Shown here: piece by piece, positions 60,004-64,000 of the stretch
How positions within the stretch are numbered: position 1 is the stretch's first letter
Layout of the letters: each line of letters starts with the position of its first letter
Assembly: GCA_002104945.1 (NCBI GenBank)
Contig: MCFH01000022.1
Coordinates: forward strand, 372,001 to 436,000
Direction of reading: 5' to 3'
DNA: 64,000 nucleotides
From: Piromyces finnis
Taxonomy: Eukaryota; Neocallimastigomycota; Neocallimastigomycetes; Neocallimastigales; Neocallimastigaceae
The notes under the pieces: model-generated
Databases searched by the model: none
What the model saw: the letters and a program-made list of their open reading frames with translations, nothing else
Told to the model about the DNA's origin: nothing
Made by a program: the position numbers and the translations under genes

Positions 60004-63000
60004 CTAATCAATATCCATATTACTAATTGTATCACTAAATAGATTTTGATTATTTTTATTTGTTTGTTTTTCAATAATGTCTTGTTTTTCATTATTAATA
60101 GTTGAAGCCACGCTAATACTATCAATATTGTTATTACTATTATCCTTTCCAAAAAGTAGATTTTCACTTGCATTATTTAAATCCCTATCATTTTTATCAA
60201 CAGAATTATCAAACAAATTATCACCTAATTCATTATTTTTATTAGTTCTTCTACTACTAATAAATAAATCTTGATTATCATTACTGTAAATTGTATTACT
60301 TTTTTCAGTATTACATAAGGGCTGATTAGGATTTTCATTATTAATAATATTGTTGTCATTAATATTAGTTGAACACAATGGGGAATTAATATTATCTATT
60401 TCACCAGTTAGTACTATATCATTATGATAAAACCCTTCGATATTTTCTTTATTCGAATTATTATTAATATTAAATTCGATAATTGATTTTGTTTTATCAT
60501 TAACGTTATTTAATTCAGATTTAGTATCTTTATAAATATCAGTATTTATCATACTTTCTGGATTTTCTAAATCTAATGAAAAAAGTTCTTTTTTTAAAGA
60601 TTGTTGCTTTTTTCGCATTTTTTTAATCTATTTTAAGAATAAAATAATTAATTTAAAAAAAAAAAAAAGTTTAAATTAATTATTAAAAGATTAGAATATA
60701 TATATGCAAATTATTTTATTTAATATAATATTTACCCATAAACTTGTTTGTAATGTTAGCAATTTTTTATATTTATCTAATCGAATCTTACGATTATTAA
60801 TTTGATCATTAAAATATGTATCAATACTATCAATACTATTAACCTTTAACAATCGTCTATCTGGAATTGGAAATGTTAAAGTGGCAATATATTCGTCCAC
60901 ACCTTCACTTTTCAATGACATCTAATTATTTATATTAAATTGATAGTTAGATAAATACAAATATACAAAGATATTCATAAAAAATATTATGTTCATATGC
61001 TTAACATTTTTGACTACTTACTCTTAACTCATGAGCATGCTTTTGTAGTGGTTCAATGACTGTTTCTGCTTTTAGGGTATCTTCTGGTTTGAGAGCTGAC
61101 ATTTCCCACAGTGAAGGCTTTTGTTGTGTCACTTTATAATTTTATAAATTAAAAAAATTATACATATCTCTTATTAGCATAAGAATATTTTTAAAATAAT
61201 AACTTATAAATACAATAATTTTTGATATTATTATTATTTTTTTCTTTTTTTGCTTTTTTTTTTTTTGCTTACAATTTAATATGCTTTTGGCTCTTGAAAA
61301 ATTATATTTATGAGCATCCTCTACGGATAAAACGGAAGAAGTATTCATAATTTTTAACCTAATTTTTTGTGTTTCATCTTGATATAATGATTTCGATAAT
61401 ACTTTAGCTAATCTTAAATGATCTTCCTCAATGTCATCATAAAGAGTTCGTTGTCTAAAGGACTTACTATTATTTGTTGTTAAATTTAATGAAATACTAT
61501 TTGAATTAAAATCTTCAGACGCTTCATCCTCTATTTTTAGAACAATAATATCATTATTATCTTCTTCATTATAAAATTTTCTTTTATTTATAGATTGCTT
61601 TATTTCTTCATTTGTTTGCTTTGTTTCAAATAAATCATTATCACTACCATATTCACTTATATTCTTATCTGTTTTTTCTTTCTTCTGAGAAGAATCCGAC
61701 TCTAAATTCGAATTTGAATTATTTCTTTTTTCTTCTTCTTCATCCAAAAACCTTATTTTATATTGATTTAATAAGAAAGATATTTTATTAAATGGTAATT
61801 CATTCTTTTTGGAGCAATCACGTATATGTATTAGTTTTTCTTTTAAATCAGCCATTGAATATTCTAACCATTTCTTAGAACAACAAGGACATCTAGTCAA
61901 TTTTTGAATATACTTTGGTTTATAATCTTTATTTTCTAAATTTTCAATAACATCGATTTTTTGATTAATACATACTTCAACATGTTGATCTATTAATTTG
62001 ATATCATCAGTATCAAAAAAATTGCTACAAAAACAGCATCTTTTATCAACATTTTTTTCCATATCAACATCATAATTATCTATTGAAATATTTTCTTTGA
62101 TATCTTCATTATCTTTATTATTATTCTCATTTTCTATTTGATTTTCTTTAAATTCATTTTTTATACTATCTAAGTTAAAAATACTAGTATTATTATTTTC
62201 GCCATTATTATTACTACTATTATTATTATTGTTGTTGTTGTTGTTACTATTTTTATTTATTGATGTTACTTCAGACTGCATACTGTTCACTTTCTTTTTT
62301 TTAAGATATATACTGCCTTTAAAAAAGTTACGATATTTCGAATTTTTGTCAAGAAATAATTTTTCTTTTTCCTCCTTTAGTTTTAAATAATGCTTTATTA
62401 ATTCATCAATTTTTTCTAAGTAAGTTCTTTTAATTGATATACATTCTTTAAGATGTATTGCTTTTTCCTCATAAATTGGCCATGGTTTCAAACAACAAAA
62501 GCATACATTTTGATTTAAAATAAAATTTATTTTTTCTTTAAAAAAAAAATGATCTGGTTCAATTTTTGAAAAACAATGTATAATATGTAAACATAAATCA
62601 ATTATATTTGAAAAACTATTATCTTCCTCACAAATTTTACATTCAAATTGATTCTTATCACTTGGTAATCTTGATATATTTGTTGATTCTATATCATTAA
62701 GGGTATTGGTAATAAATTCATTTTGAATGGTGTCAGTGTTAATATATTCATTAAGTTCTCTTTCCTTGTCTAATCTTTCATTACTATTATTATTTTTAAT
62801 ATTCTTGTAAAATGATGAAATCTTCTTATCTTCTTTTTTTACACCAAAATTGGTTTTGCCATCTTTCCTAAGAGATGAATCAATACATAAATTTACATGT
62901 TTTTCACGTTCGGACAAAGTATAAAAATCTAAACAAATATTGCATATTGGACATTTTTGTGATTCATATGTATATGTATTATCAGAAATCAAATCTTCAT

Positions 63001-63493
63001 TCTGTTTTCCTATATTAATATTTTCAATAGTGCTTTCATTTTTTTCATTGTTAACATTCTTTTCAATTAATACTTCATTATTATTAGAATTAAGTATATT
63101 ATTTTCCTGTTTTATATATTTTGATTCATCACCATTATACACATTTTCACTTTTATCTGTATTATTAGTATTTGAATTTACTTTCTTTTTTTCATTGTTT
63201 TTAAAAAAGGATAATGCAAAAAGATTTTGAGAACTTTTTTTATTTTTTTTATTTTTTTTATTTGAACTTAATTTTAGCTTTTTTCTATCCACTTTTATGG
63301 AAAGAACATCCTTCTTATTTTCAACAACCTTATTTAAAAAAAAAGGAGATCTTTTTAGATTATTATTTTCATTTTTTACACTATTCAGAGTATTTCGAAT
63401 ATTTGTATTATCTTCTAAATTATTAAATGAATTTCCTAATTTATCATCATCTTTTTCTATCAATTGTTTTTTAAAATCAAAATGTTCTTCCAT
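60004..63493 (-). CDS. Multi-UBZ-finger protein, possibly SLX4
   Basis: Four exons (63493-61273, 61131-61022, 60921-60736, 60627-60004) give 1046 residues. Five zinc fingers resemble the UBZ4 class (C-x2-C...H-x3-C): CPICNICLDFYTLSEREKHV (about residue 181), CKICEEDNSF (284), CFCCLKPWPIYEEKAIHLKE (331), CCFCSNFFDTDDIKLIDQHV (484) and CPCCSKKWLEYSMADLKEK (534), the last ending in HIRDC. Between are Asn/Lys/Glu-rich linkers including a poly-Asn run (61720 region and 62217-62247). Near residue 690 is DHLRLAKVLSKSLYQ, like the conserved LALSxSL segment of SLX4; after it, KPSLWEMSALKPEDTL. SLX4 is the scaffold for structure-specific nucleases and binds ubiquitin through UBZ4 fingers. I could not see the SLX1-binding domain at the C-terminus, so another ubiquitin-linked DNA-repair factor is possible. 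Confidence 0.55.
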
Positions 63494-64000
63494 TATAAAA
63501 TGAAGACAATTATATATTTTAATATTTTTATTGCATTTATTATTATTTTTTTTAATATCTTACTTTCTTATAATACTTATTAATAAAATTTATCTTTTTA
63601 TCAATTAAATTTTAATAAATTGGAAAGTAATTTAATTTCTAAACACAATATTCATAATTAAAAAAAAAATATTTCATTATTGTTACAGAATTAAAATTTT
63701 ATTTATATTATAAATTGAATAATTTACAAGGTTAGGAAATCATAAAAAAAAAAAAAAGATTTAATATTAATATTAAAAAAATCTTTTTAAGTATTAAATG
63801 ATTTGTAAATGAAACTTAATTATAATATATAATATTGTTAAGTATAAATAGATATTTTGTTATTTTATATATAATTAAATATTGAATCTTAATTGGTATA
63901 TATTTATTCAAAATCTTTATGTTTAGATGTGTAGGTTATATTTTAAAAGTTTGAACTTAAAAGTAAGTCTGTTTCTTTCTTACTCAAAGAACTAGTATCT
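63494..64000. other. Upstream region of the UBZ-finger gene (window edge)
   Basis: AT-rich 5' flank with A runs (63661-63669, 63744-63757). No open frame or RNA gene seen; the next gene would lie beyond the window. Confidence 0.45.

Overview
The window is eukaryotic nuclear DNA of extreme AT content: intergenic stretches and introns are almost pure A/T and exons stand out by higher GC. Genes carry many short spliceosomal introns (5' GTA[A/T]GT-like, 3' TAG/AAG/CAG), and homopolymers and AT microsatellites are frequent. A secreted esterase with a fungal-type dockerin (CBM10-like Cys/Trp motif) and a very long Asn-rich linker, together with two flagellar (axonemal) genes, points to an anaerobic gut fungus (Neocallimastigomycota), whose zoospores are flagellated and whose cellulosomal enzymes carry such dockerins. 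This placement is inference from content; no rRNA or tRNA gene was found.

Layout, left to right: (1) 1-3972 minus, TFIIIC WD40 subunit (Tfc6/GTF3C2 type), 3' end off the left edge; (2) 5447-6456 plus, G-patch protein of the GPATCH4/Tma23 type; (3) 7362-14661 plus, listerin (LTN1) with C-terminal RING; (4) 15279-18377 minus, phospholipid:diacylglycerol acyltransferase (Lro1 type) ending in KDEL; (5) 18378-26267, a 7.9-kb desert holding a decayed gene with an EGF-like Cys pattern and hydrophobic segments; (6) 26268-27803 plus, intronless two-finger C2H2 transcription factor; (7) 30204-32239 minus, CCDC97-like protein, divergent from (8) NDC80, 32736-36354 plus; (9) 36791-38525 minus, DnaJ/DNAJ-X protein; (10) 40501-47326 plus, a 32-exon multi-membrane-span protein resembling the tiny macrocysts (Tmc) family; (11) 47700-49030, degenerate non-LTR retrotransposon; (12) 50537-52302 plus, dockerin/CE1 esterase with a frameshift inside the dockerin; (13) 52817-56625 minus, CFAP99, head-to-head with (14) DNAAF3, 57106-59667 plus; (15) 60004-63493 minus, a protein with five UBZ-like zinc fingers, possibly SLX4.

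Most genes are single-copy housekeeping functions (Pol III transcription, ribosome quality control, lipid synthesis, kinetochore, chaperone, DNA repair). Lineage-specific content is the esterase, the Tmc-like protein, the receptor-like pseudogene and the LINE relic. Two axonemal genes share one short intergenic region, the clearest case of functionally linked neighbours. Exon coordinates were assembled by eye from splice-site phase and protein continuity. In every spliced intact model the summed exon length is a multiple of three; the esterase, as sequenced, is one base short. Individual splice sites remain predictions.
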